Of a stretch of DNA of 64,000 nucleotides, positions 34,525 to 44,667 are shown one piece after another. Below the pieces are notes generated by a model. That model ran no database searches and was not told where the DNA came from. It saw only the letters and a program-made list of their open reading frames with translations. How positions within the stretch are numbered: position 1 is the stretch's first letter; every line of letters starts with the position of its first letter. A program made the translations under genes and the position numbers. Source of the stretch: Lineus longissimus (lineage: Eukaryota > Nemertea > Pilidiophora > Heteronemertea > Lineidae); contig NC_088315.1 of assembly GCF_910592395.1 (NCBI RefSeq), positions 12,528,501 through 12,592,500 on the forward strand. The letters run 5' to 3'.

Positions 34525-34772
34525 ACTGTTGATGCAATTGATGCAACTACTGGTCTGATCATAAGATGATTATAGTATGTAGCATTACCACTACCTCCTG
34601 CCATACATCTCCCTCGACCAATATAAAGTCTTCATAAAAGCTGCACGACCATACCACTTTCTATTAGATTGCAAAATTGACATCAATGACCAAAACTGTT
34701 CTCCTCATATCCACTGCAAATGACATGCATTTACATTACCCGAGGTGAGCACATGGTCCCGGGACCATTAAA
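34525..34772 (+). mobile_element. Helentron-like 3' end with endonuclease tail
   Basis: A frame with NYWSDHKMIIV (near 34540-34575) matches the final SDH motif of APE-type endonucleases seen in two other copies. It is followed by CCACTGCAAATGACATGCAT, GAGGTGAGC (34742-34750) and the palindrome ATGGTCCCGGGACCAT (34753-34768). The 5' part of this copy is not found, so it is a 3' fragment. Confidence 0.6.
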
Positions 34773-35771
34773 TTTTAGAGGTGGCGAAGATATCAAATTT
34801 GTCACAGACTACAGTCCATGTTGTTCCCGTCAGACAATACGCATGTTGCCATGGTGCATGTTGAGTTCCAATTCGACTTCAGTTATGATCAAATCCCTTT
34901 ACTAAACCTCTATTCACAGGGGTCAATGTGCTCCCCTTTCCGTATCTCTTATGGGACCCCTGGGAACATCTAAGAATAAAAGCTTCAAGATCAGTCAATG
35001 GCAATTCACACGAATATTAATAATCCCACTCGATTTCACATGTCACTTAATCATTAGCATATGATGATTAACGTGAAGTTCAAATTTACTTCAGGTGACC
35101 ATATGAACATCATGTCCAAGTGTCCTATGTGTTGAATTCTCACTTTTTACCTTTGATCATATATTACTGTTATAATATATTACTAGCTGTGCAAATAAAA
35201 AATAAATTTCATTAAAAGTCTTTATAGAATACTAACTAGTATATCAATGACAACTATTTTCCATTTGAATAATTGACTGCAATTAAAATTTGTCAGCAAG
35301 ATAAAATGACAGCCAAGTGATCTGTTGGTACTATGTTAACAGGTGGCAAAATTTTATACAGAAAATTAGCGACAAAGAATTTTGTTTGTTTGTTAGTGTC
35401 AGGTATTAGTTTTTATGCATGCCATAAGAGAGGTTCTCAATTTCAAACAAATACCATGTTGCCCAGAAATATATTTTTGTCATGTAGAAACAATAGTGAC
35501 ATATAACTGCCAAACACCGATGATAGATCATACATAATATCATCTGCTAATTTTGGTGATCATGTGGTATGTGATGATTTCTGTGTAGCCATCTTGAATT
35601 GATTTTGAAGTAGTTGAAGAGTTTGCCCCTTTACTGTACATTCTAACTGATGGCAAGCTTGCATGTCCAACTCCAGGGCTGCTTCAATAGCAAAATGCTC
35701 CTGTTCAAGCAGCCGGTATGGTACAGTTTGATCAGCACCTGTCAGAAAAGAGCCACTTACTGTACATTTTT
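34773..35771. other. no recognisable feature
   Basis: AT-rich. A 72-residue minus-strand frame (35560-35778) has no motif. Confidence 0.4.
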
Positions 35772-36825
35772 GGCTCACCGTTAGGGGAGTCTATACGATA
35801 GCCCTGTGTCCGTCGTCGTCGTCGTCGTCGTCCCTATCCTGTGTGGCACGTTTCTTAACCGCTTGTGCTATGAACTTGAAACTTTGTACACAAGACCCCC
35901 TAGGTCAGAGGTACTCTGACACTCAATTTCGGTCCGGTCTGGTTCAAGACCAGGGGGCTAAAACTTAAAACATAAAAAGTGTGATATGTCTCTTATTAAT
36001 GATCCGTTTTCAATAAAAATATTATGGTAGGTACTCCTTGCAAGGATACATCACATATCGTACAGGTTTTTGATTTGACCTACTTTTCAAGGTCACAGAG
36101 GTCAAATGGTGTAAATTGGCCGTTAGGATGTAACAATGGCACGTTTCTAAACTGCAATGACTATTGATCCCAAATTTGGTACACATTTACCCCTTAGTCA
36201 GGTGATCTCAGGGATCGAAGTTTGGTCCAATATGATTCACCACTTGACCACCAGGGGGCAAAATCCCAAAACCTTAAAAATGTGAATTTTCCTTAACTTC
36301 TTGCCCGATTGCCACCAATTTGATATCATGGGTACATCTAACCACCGTACAGTATATGTCACACAGGTTTTTAATTTGACTTTCTTCTCAAGGTCGCAGA
36401 GGTTAAATGGCGTAAATTGGCCGTCAGGCCGTAACTATGGCACGTTTCTTAACTGCAATGACTATTGATCACAAATTAAGTACACATGTACCCCTTGGTC
36501 AGGTGATCTCAGGTACCAAAGTTTGGTGCGATCTGATTTGCCGTTTGGCCTCCAGGGAGGGGGCCAAATCCTAAATTCTTCAAAATGCCATTATTCCTAG
36601 TAATTACTTGCACCAATTGGCACCAATTTTATATCATAGGTACATCTAATTCTAACAACCATTCAATGTGTCACCCGGGTCTTCTTTGATTTGACCTACT
36701 TTTCAAGATCACAGAGGTCGAATGTACTGTAAATTGGCCAAACCTAACACTACATGACACAATACCATGCTCTTTATCCATCTTTCCTCCACATGAGGTG
36801 AGCACAATGGCCCTGGCCATTTCAT
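35772..36825 (+). mobile_element. Helentron-like repeat (HINE)
   Basis: Starts GGCTCACC after TTTTT, then (GTC)n at 35810-35832 and three body units. From about 36090 to the end it is nearly identical to the copy inside the piggyBac (27750-28519), including the 3' GAGGTGAGC, AATGGCCCTGGCCATT and TTCAT. Its 5' third is more diverged. Flanks are T on the left and T on the right, as in the piggyBac copy. Confidence 0.7.
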
Positions 36826-37243
36826 TAAAGATTAGGCTTACATTTCCATTCGCCGACATGTGCACAGCAACACCGGTCATATCATTGTATAGGTCACAAA
36901 CTGGGAAAGCCGGAATGACGTTAATTGTGCCGAAATAAATTGTCAAGGTCATCGTCATCATCATATTTCCCCCTCAAAATCATATTTTGTCAGTATTTGC
37001 CCACCAGAATTCGAAAATGTTTATTCATAGTGAACATAACAGTTGTACTGTGGTGTAATTCTAGAACACTGTGGACGTAAAAAAATTTCCACATTGTTGC
37101 CTTTTATTGCATACATGACGAAATGACACAGTATACTCAGATAGGCTTGGATACTACTACAGGAACTATATTTTAGTGATTCATCTGCCCCTGAAACCGT
37201 GTATAACTCCACAATATCTTACATTAGCTTGCATCCTTTTTAG
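36826..37243. other. end of GGT intron
   Basis: AT-rich non-coding DNA between the Helentron-like copy and the acceptor of the second GGT exon. Nothing else seen. Confidence 0.5.
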
Positions 37244-37404
37244 GAGAGTGTTTGTCAACTCGAAAACTGGTGACCTCTACAACATAGGTGACAAAGTGAA
37301 GAACCCGATATTGGGGAAAACCTTAACTGCAATATCAGAAGATAAAGACGCCTTTTACTTCGGTACCCTGGCAGAAGATATAATAACGGATATACAGGAT
37401 GGAG
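37244..37404 (+). CDS. GGT: gamma-glutamyltransferase exon (large subunit, next exon)
   Basis: Acceptor CATCCTTTTTAG ends at 37243. The first base completes the AG- codon left by the exon at 7819-8011 (giving Arg), and reading continues RVFVNSKTGDLYNIGDKV, KNPILGKTLTAISEDKDAFY and FGTLAEDIITDIQDGG. This is the next large-subunit segment: VF-x-x-x-G-x-x-x-x-G, L-x-TL-x-x-I, AFYxG-LAxxIVxDIQxxGG. The donor is GTCTGT at 37405, a weaker match than usual. The 161-bp exon ends after codon position 1. The catalytic threonine and small subunit would lie in later exons, not found here, so the gene probably extends beyond the window. Confidence 0.87.
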
Positions 37405-38029
37405 GTCTGTATCTGATTTTCCTCATCTTGATTTATCGCCGATGTACAGCAATCTGAGGGAAACTGATCGAGCACAATGCCGTTGGCTAAGCATGATTTT
37501 CCCATTTGTGGCACAAATTAGGGGGAGTGATATTGGCAGTGGTTATATTGTAGGCTTTACGAGCAATAAATGTAGAAATATTTTATAATTTCTGTAGTGA
37601 TACTACGCCATACCTTCCTTCAGATAAAAAGAATCAAATGCACTGAAGGTGATGAGTTATTTTTTTCCTGCTCCTAAAGAAAACATTAAACCCTACACAT
37701 TTAGTAATAATTAGGTGTGAATCATAACCCATAGCCTACACTCGGCCTTATGCCTATTATAATGAGAGACCTAAAGCCTACGGGTGGAATTCACCAAGGC
37801 ATTTTATCTGTCGTTTAAGGGTTGTCCGCGTACAAATTTGCCTATACGCACGATCATCGCAGGCTTGAAGTTAGACAGCAATTCACAACATGTGATCATC
37901 TCGCGTGCGGACAACGGGGTTTTTCTGAACAAAAGAAAACTTAAACGGCCGTGAGGGTATGTTTATCTCCGCGTCTAAGGCATTGGTTGTTGGAATACCT
38001 CGGCCATTTGAAGAAAGTTACTGTCAGGA

Positions 38030-38690
38030 ATGGACGGCATTCTCGATTTCTTTGAGCTGGCGCAGGAGGAGGCGGTTGAAGAACAACATGTGGCCCCTCC
38101 TCGTGCGGAGAGAGTTTACGAGCAACGGGTAGACCCTCTAACCAAATATGAAGACAGAAAATTCGTAAAGAGATACAGGATTTCAAAGGACAGTTTCCGA
38201 TGGCTTGTTGGTATGTTGCAGGATGACCTTTTGCACGAAACGGACCAGAATTATGCTCCGACCCCGGCACAGCAACTGTCCATGGCCTTACGTTTTTATG
38301 CGATGCCATCATTCCAGATGGACATAGGGGACATGTGCGGAGTATCACAGGCGACTGTCTGTCGGGCTGTTCATCGGGTTACAGCAGAAATTTGCGCCCG
38401 GAAAGGGAATTTCATCCATTTCCCGGCCACACCTGAAGAACGAAGGGCAGCCGCTGAAGGGTACTACCAGATCTCTGAATTTCCCGGAGTAGTAGGTGCA
38501 ACAGATGGGAGTCTCATGTGGCAATCTGTCATCCCAACGACGACCCGGCAGTACGTTTTACGTGCAGAAAGGGATATTACAGTATAAACTGCCAACTTAC
38601 GGTTGACCATGAGCTGCTCTTTACCAACGTTGTAGTAAGATGGTATGGATCGGCGCATGACTCCAGGATTTTGCAATGTCGTCCTGCACC
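38030..38690 (+). pseudogene. Harbinger (HARBI1-like) transposase, partial
   Basis: Starts MDGILDFFELAQEEAVEEQH. The helix-turn-helix region reads LSMALRFYAMPSFQMDIGDM and GVSQATVCRAVHRVTAEI. The catalytic segment has FPGVVGATDGSLMW, holding the first D of the DDE triad in the usual GxxDG context. Near 38530-38590 the frame shifts, after which KGYYSINCQLTVDHELLFTN and VVVRWYGSAHDSRIL give the second D region (GSxHDSRI). It then runs directly into the antisense Myb gene, so the last acidic residue and the C-terminus are missing. Confidence 0.9.
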
Positions 38691-38821
38691 TGTTTCTTTT
38701 TCTTGGTCATAGTAGCATTGGCTCTTTTGCTTTCACCAACCTTTTCCTGCAAATGAACTGCCTCAATCAGGCCCATCCTTTGGTCGGATGTAAAATTTTC
38801 CGCCCTCTTCGTCTTCCCCAT
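38621..38821 (-). pseudogene. Harbinger Myb/SANT-like protein, N-terminal part
   Basis: The minus-strand ATG at 38821 opens MGKTKRAENFTSDQRMGLIE, then AVHLQEKVGESKRANATMTK and KKKQVQDDIAKSW. This is the trihelix Myb/SANT pattern (NF-x-x-x-E-x-x-L-LIE-V, then N-x-x-x-T-x-K-x-K-x-x-W-x-x-I) found in the accessory DNA-binding protein of Harbinger elements. It is fused at its 3' side to the transposase fragment by the internal deletion. Confidence 0.8.
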
Positions 38822-39109
38822 GCTGACGGCAGTGTGACCACTTGACCGTAGGCTTAGCCGTAATTTCATGGCGCAGACGACGGAACAATAACAAAAACAG
38901 GCGTTTATTGAACGATTACACTGGTTGGTCCGCGTTCGTATAAAACATCGATGATCGAGCGTTGTGAATCTCTGTTTAAACGTTCGTTTATCCGTCCGCA
39001 GACAACGATGTTTTATCCTCCGTTTATAAGATAATCAGGCTTTACTTGCACGCACGATAAAATGCCTTGGTGAATTCCACCCTACATATTCATGGTTAAA
39101 TAAGTCAAA

Positions 39110-39245
39110 ATATTCAACAAGTTCTACAGCCTAAAGCCTACATTCGCATTTGAATCATAATCTTAAAATCAGCTAACCCTATGCTTAACACTACATTGAT
39201 TTTCAATGAAATAAATCCATGTAACCAAGAACCCTACACTGAAGC
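39110..39245 (+). repeat. ~280-bp tandem repeat, left part
   Basis: Reads CCTACATTCGCATTTGAATC, ATCAGCTAACCCTATGCTTA, ACATTGATTTTCAATG and CCAAGAACCCTACACTGAAG, matching units at 40880-41030 and 41165-41290. It is separated from them by the MULE-like insertion at 39246-40735. Motifs such as CCTAAAGCCTAC also occur left of the Harbinger insertion (37770), so the array may have extended there. Confidence 0.65.
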
Positions 39246-39379
39246 GGCCATGTAGAATTAGCGGAATGTGCGGATTCTGTACAAAATATGATATAATTTC
39301 ATACAAAATGGAACTTAATGAATTCATCAAGTTTTAATTTGTTCGATACGCCACAAAGAGTATTTGAAAAGCGCTTTTT

Positions 39380-40524
39380 GGCACACCTGTGAGCCTTTAC
39401 CATCACGCAGTGTCCGTCGTCGTCGTTGTTAGACATGGGTGGCAAGTTTTGTAACCGCTCAAGCTTTTGAACTCTAACTTGGTACACATGTACCCCTAGG
39501 TGACCACTACTCAGAGACTAAATCGCGGCCTCATATGATTCACGGTTTTGCCACCAGGGTGCCAGTGGACAAAAATGGAAAAATTGTGTTTTCTCCCTTA
39601 CTACTGGTCCGAAAAATTTTTAAAAAAATATGGTAAGTACTTCTACCAATGGGACATCATATATCCTCTGGTTTTTGATTTGACCTACTTTTGAAGTCAC
39701 AGAGGTCAAAGTTTGTCGGCAGCAACGCCTTTAGTCGGTGCTGGCACGTTTTGTAACCGCTCAAGCTTTTGAACTCTAACTTGGTACACATGTACCACTA
39801 GGTGACCGCTACTTAGAGTCCGAATCGGTACCTCATATGATACACGGTTTTGCCACCAGGTGGCCAGAGGTCAAAAATGGAAAAATTGTGTTTTCTCCCT
39901 TATTACCAGTTCGAAAAATTTAAAAAAAATATGGTAGGTACTTCTACCAATGGGACATCACGAATCCTCCGGGTTTTTGATTTTACCTTCTTTTAAAGGT
40001 CACAGAGGTCAAAGTTTGTCGGCAGCAACGCCGTTAGTCGGTGGTGGCACGTTACGTAACCACTGGAGCCAGAGATCTCAAACTTGGTACAAATGTACCC
40101 CTGGTTGACCCCTACTCAGAGACTGAATCTTGGCGTAATACAATTCACAGTTTGGCCAATAGGAGGCCAACACCCCCTGCCTCCGATCATACCAGCCGAC
40201 TGAAACATATGACATTCTTAGTGACTTCAACATGAATTCAATAGTGGGATGTGAAAATTTCAATGCCAAACTTGAAAAATTCTTTCTCCAGGAGTATAAC
40301 ATGAAGCAAATAATCACTGAAGAAACAACTGATTACCACACCAAATTAGACCTTGTATTTACAAATGCACATCATGTGGACCATACAGGGGTCATTGACA
40401 ATTGCTGGTCTGACCATAAAATGATATATACAGCTTTACCAATGTCAGAATCACTGACCCCATAGCCTTCCCTTTGACACAGGTGAGCACATGGTCCCTG
40501 GACCATTTCACCTGGACCATTTCA
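39380..40524 (+). mobile_element. Helentron-like repeat with endonuclease fragment
   Basis: Starts GGCACACCTGTGAGCC after TTTTT, then a GTC-rich stretch (39412-39428) and three ~300-bp body units starting near 39443, 39743 and 40043 (GGCACGTT-GTAACC, TGGTACACATGTACC). After the third unit comes an APE-type endonuclease fragment, then AGGTGAGC (40481-40488) and ATGGTCCCTGGACCAT (40491-40506). A short CCTGGACCATTTCA duplication follows, so the exact 3' end is uncertain. Confidence 0.65.
40184..40465 (+). pseudogene. APE-type endonuclease, C-terminal fragment
   Basis: The frame reads SYQPTETYDILSDFNMNSIV, then KLEKFFLQEYNMKQIITEET, KLDLVFTNAHHVDH and VIDNCWSDHKMIYTALP before a TAG. These are the last motifs of APE-like endonucleases: Y(R/K)PP, (G)DFN-x-x, LD-x-(V/I)F-N and SDH-x-x-(V/I). 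The usual GDFN glycine is S. APE nucleases occur in LINEs and, as a C-terminal domain, in autonomous Helentrons. Here it lies about 15 bp before the repeat's 3' signals, which favours Helentron origin. The N-terminal half is missing. Confidence 0.75.
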
Positions 40525-40735
40525 GTCTTTAAGCCTTGACTAGCAAGGAGGGCATGACAACTGCTCTGGGACAGTTTAGTTCAGTCGTAAGCCGTGCGCA
40601 GTGCTGTATTACTGTACCTCCTTTCATCTTCAGAGTTCCGGCAGGGCAACGATCATCGTGACAAATACTGGCTCTTCCAGGTGATTGAAGCCCAGAATCA
40701 GTTCATTCCGCTTATATCGCTAATTCTACGTGGCC

Positions 40736-41300
40736 CACTGAAGCCTACACTGAAATGTTTCAAGCTTTAACTAAATGTTGTGAACACTACATAAAAGTCT
40801 ACATTCAGATTAACATAATTACACTTTGATAAAGTCAAATATCTTACATTCAAAGTCTACTATGTTAATCTTGAAATATACGTTCAAATTTTGCGAAATC
40901 TATAAAGCCTAAATCTTAAAACCTACATTCGAATTTGAAACATAACCTTACAATCAGCAACCCTACGCTTAACAGTTCATCGATTTTCAATGAAATAAAT
41001 CGATGCACCAAAAACCCTACACTGAATTGTTTGAAGCTTTAACTAAATGTTATGAACACTACATAAATGTCTACATTTAGATTAATATAATTATACCTTG
41101 TTAAAGTCAAAAATCCTTCATTCAAAGTTTATGTTTTATCTTGATTTTGCTAAATCTATGAAGCCTACCACACTAAAGCCTACATTCGAATTTGATTCAT
41201 AACCTTCAAGTTAGGTAACCCCACACTTAACACTACATCGATTTTTAATGAAATAGATCCATGCACCAAGAAGCCTACACTGAAGCCTACATCCTGTTCC
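40736..41300 (+). repeat. ~280-bp tandem repeat, right part (two units)
   Basis: Two units start CCTACACTGAA at 40744 and about 41026, followed by TTCAAGCTTTAACTAAATG, GAACACTACATAAA and CGATTTTTAATGAAATA. Divergence is moderate, with small gaps. No coding potential. Confidence 0.75.
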
Positions 41301-43340
41301 AATCCTTCATGTTGATGTTCATGTTGTTCATGCTGAACATTACCTACCATTTCTAGACGTTCCCTATCTATCTGTTGATGACATAGAAATTAGGCAACTA
41401 GACGACATTCCCAATTGGTGGTCGAGATTTATGCTGCAATATGTGATCGACCTACCTATTCTAACAACACGACTAGCACTTTAATGGGCACCCAAACAGT
41501 CTTCAATCGGAAGGAAATAGTCACAATCTGAGATAATGGTCCAAAACATAACCCTCTTGTTGAAGATAGTCACAACCTTTGATAGTCGTAATGACAGCAG
41601 GGATATATCTACAACTGCAGAGGGGCTAGGTGCTCTTGTCCAAAAAAGGGGCAATATGACAGGTGCGTGGTAGAGTCGATGGAGTAGAATAGGCAATACT
41701 AGTATGACGCGAGCGCGCGGAGTGTCAGACCAGTTAATCAAAATATGAGTAGAGTTCAAGTCATCAACACACAAATACTGTACATAATATCTTCTCTTGT
41801 TTGCACCATCTTTCTAATTTTCTTTTCCTTTCCTTCTTCCTTGGATGTAAAAACCCTATACCCTACACTTGAGGCCCATGGATACTGCTGTTACATTTAC
41901 ACATCAGTTTATCTCAATCAATCAATCATTGAGGCAGATCTCTTGGGTTTTGGGGGACTCCCCGACCCTTTAAGTATTTTGCGCTATGACCACGCTACAC
42001 ACATGACAGAAAACGTCATCAGAAGTCATGCATAGAACAATAGGCCTGCTTTAGGTCTACATTAATGTTAATTTGCTATTAAAAAACGGAGGTGAATGTA
42101 GCCTACTAGCAAACAAACTTTCAGTCGGCCTTTCTCATTATTAGGCCCTATTGTATTGTTGCAAAGTTAATATCTCCGCCAATCCTGAACAGACACATTT
42201 GGCAATGATCTCATTTGGTATGAACCATCCTTTTTGATGAATAACCATTTTTCATTTTTTGCAAAATTTATTAGGATTATTAGACCGAAACAGTTTTGGA
42301 TGAATACATCTCGGCATTTGCGTCTGAGAGTAATGTGTCTGGAAGAGGCTTCGCCAGAAGAAAAGCCCTGCCTACAGGCCTGACAAGATTACATCAGAAA
42401 GTCGGAAATCACCTTGGATATACATAACCTGCATGCATCAACGGAATGACATAGGCCTACCAATAAATAAGAGATGCAAAATCATTTTGGCGGGAAACAC
42501 GGCCGAGCTTTCAGTCAGTCAACAAATTCAAATACCAGCAGTATATTATATTCTCTCCACCAAATACAGTCATTACATCATTGTAAAGAAGATTTCAAAC
42601 TAAATACAAACATGAGAACACCTCATAATTTGTTATTGACGACAGGCCGCATCTCTGCATCAGCACACCAAACAGTAAGCACGTGGAGCTTCTTTAGTTA
42701 TATAAATGGCCACGGAGCGCACTGATCACCCGCTGCATACAATACGATTGTCTCAGTGAGGTGACACAGAGCAGACAATACGCAGTAGGCCGTTTGTGAA
42801 TGTTTCTCTTTGACGACCTCGTTCGCCGCTTTTGGTGACTGTTATTTGTGTAGCGTTGCCATAGTATATTGGTCCTGGAAGCGAGAATGACTATTTTGGT
42901 GCCAAACGACCACGTGGCGTTGAGCAAGTTATTCCGACATCGGCACAAGACACAAAAGTGATTTGGAGGTAAAATCGGGATAGTTTCATCTGATAGGGGG
43001 TTGAGGGCAAGGCGGACGCAAGGGGCATGCACAGCGCTAATGATAGGGGCATGGACAGCGCATCTTTGTGGGTTTAAAGGGCAAACAGGCGGCCTTTGGA
43101 ACAAATAAGGGCAGAACGGCACATCGCTTTAGGGGCACAGTGGGCCGCCGTTCCAAATCGTTCTAGATATATCCCTGTGACAGTTACAAGCTTGTCTTCG
43201 TGGTATGATTGGAATTTGAGTCACAAACTGATATAATATTCCGAGGCTAAATAAAGTAAGATTGCATTCATTTTGGGAGTATTAATCCCAGGATATCATG
43301 AAGGACAATAATATTCAACATCTTATTGAATATAGTCACA
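41301..43340. other. unique-looking stretch, no recognised gene
   Basis: About 2 kb. At 42300-42426 a stop-free frame reads TVLDEYISAFASESNVSGRG and continues FARRKALPTGLTRLHQKVGN, with coding-like composition but no family I can name. A 40-bp phrase, ATAGTCACAACCTTTGATAG (41566), recurs diverged at 43331. Confidence 0.35.
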
Positions 43341-43767
43341 ACATTTGATGGTCGTAATGAACAATATAGTTAATAAATAAAAGACAACTCCACAATGTAA
43401 TCCAAATCGTCTTCCAACGTTTCGGTTTAATGAACAGTTGATTGTTTGACTTGGTTTATATACATCAAAAACAATAGTGGCCATGTGCACGATCGTGCCG
43501 CGAGGCATTGTTTACAAAACATTCGCTGTGATTGGCTGGAGAGGTGGTCTTGACCTTTTGATATTTATAATATTGGTTACAAAGGCTGATGATAGATGGT
43601 GCGCACGTTGTGTGCGTCGTTTGGAAACATAGCTGATCAAGTGAATGATTCGCGAGTACAACATTGAAAAATATATGATTTCTCCATCAATAAAGTATAG
43701 TGATGTACTCCACGTCATGTAGAAATAAAGTCTATGTACAAGTAGAATATATACAAGTTCTTAGTTC

Positions 43768-43913
43768 CTAATTTCCTGTTATAGATGTAAGTTGGCGCAT
43801 AGCATTTAGACCCAAAGGTCTAGCAATACGCAGTGTGTAGATCCATTTTGATTCATGTTCCAAGAGTAGGGAATCTGAATGGACTTTTTCTAGACCACAG
43901 GCTTTGAAGTTTT
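43768..43913 (-). pseudogene. Penelope-like element, GIY-YIG endonuclease C-terminus
   Basis: The minus-strand frame reads NFKACGLEKVHSDSLLLEHE, then SKWIYTLRIARPLGLNAMRQ before a TAG. Penelope-like elements end in a GIY-YIG nuclease whose last conserved part is E-x-x-WI-x-L-x-T-x-x-P-x-GLN. Here it is E-S-K-WIYTL--RPLGLN. Only ~48 codons remain. The left flank (43345-43767) contains CCAACGTTTCGGTTT and may be the element's 3' part. The 5' side is cut by the next repeat at 43915. Confidence 0.7.
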
Positions 43914-43914
43914 T

Positions 43915-44667
43915 ATGCCCCCGCCAATGCGTAAAGCATTGCGGAGCAATATGTTTTACCGATGTCTGTCAGGCGTCAGGCGTCAGGCGTCTGGCGTCAG
44001 GCGTTCGGCGTCTGTAAACTTTTTGTTTCCGCTCATTTTAAGGAGAATGCTTTTAGCGATAATCACGAAACTTTTTTTGTGAGTTGACCTTTACTAAAGG
44101 AAGGTTCCTTTCGAAAACGGGCTTGTTCTCATTCTCATTACGGCCTCCATTATGGCGTCGTGCTTGAAATCAGTTTCCGTCAATTTCGAGGAGAACCGTT
44201 CGTCAGATTAAATTTATTTTTTATGTGTACGTTGAGGGTGACTAGAGGAAGGTTCCTTACGAAAATCGGCTTGTTCTGATTCTCAATATGGTCACCAGGG
44301 CAACGTGCTTGAAATCGGTTTCTGTCAATTTCGAGGAGAACGGCTTGGAGGATGGAATCAATTTTTAGTGGGTGTAGCCCTAATGCAGTTTTGCAAGGGG
44401 AAGGTTTCTTTCGAAAATCAGCGCGATTCGAAATTCAATATGGCCGCCACGCTCACATCCTCAAAATAGGTTTCCACAATTTTAATTTCCATATGCAAAA
44501 GATCTTCATGATACAGAAGTTTTGATATAAAATAGATTAGTGTCGATTTATATCACCAGTTGGCGGTAGTGAGCAAAACTGTTGTTTGACCCCGGATGAT
44601 TCTGCTTTAAATTTCACGCCGAGGTTACCTGGAGAACTATCATCAAGAAAATGGCGGTGACCTTTTT
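43915..44667 (+). repeat. hairpin-headed interspersed repeat (ATGCCCC family)
   Basis: Starts ATGCCCCCGCCAATGC after TTTTT. CGCCAATGC pairs with GCATTGCGG (43918-43946), then a (GGCGTCA)n array follows (43977-44020). The body has two ~170-bp units (AAGGTTCCTTTCGAAAA at 44100, AAGGTTCCTTACGAAAA at 44250). It ends where the next Helentron-like copy begins. The head resembles the copy at 6242. Confidence 0.55.

Larger units (their letters stand above)
8012..37243 (+). other. GGT intron (29.2 kb) filled with transposons
   Basis: Inferred from the two phase-compatible GGT exons. Donor GTAACA at 8012; acceptor CATCCTTTTTAG ending at 37243. It contains LINE fragments, a full-length BEL/Pao element, an autonomous-type piggyBac and several Helentron-like repeats. 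Their summed length accounts for much of the intron. Confidence 0.75.
37782..39082 (+). mobile_element. PIF/Harbinger transposon, deletion derivative
   Basis: Inverted ends GGGTGGAATTCACCAAGGCA and beyond are perfect for at least 26 bp. The 3-bp target duplication is TAC (37779-37781 and 39083-39085). At 1301 bp it holds the 5' part of a HARBI1-type transposase on the plus strand and the 5' part of a Myb/SANT-like gene on the minus strand, meeting tail to tail. Autonomous Harbingers carry both genes. An internal deletion has removed the 3' halves. Confidence 0.93.
39246..40735. mobile_element. MULE-like element with 9-bp target duplication
   Basis: Left end GGCCATGTAGAATTAGCG; right end (reversed) GGCCACGTAGAATTAGCG: 18 bp with one mismatch. 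Flanked by the 9-bp repeat CACTGAAGC (39237-39245 and 40736-40744). Nine-bp duplications are typical of Mutator-like elements. No transposase is present; most of the interior is a Helentron-like copy. Caution: the target is itself a tandem repeat containing CACTGAAGCC, so the flanking repeat could partly reflect the array. Confidence 0.55.

Noticed and set aside
36671-36964. Minus-strand frame sharing the peptide EMARAIVLTSCGGKMDKEHG with the piggyBac frame
   Set aside because: The shared peptide is the 3' end of the Helentron-like repeat read through in both places, not a conserved protein.
40232-40465. Endonuclease fragment as part of an independent LINE
   Set aside because: No reverse transcriptase follows, and the same tail occurs before the same 3' signals in two other copies, so it is treated as part of the repeat. 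Not fully excluded.
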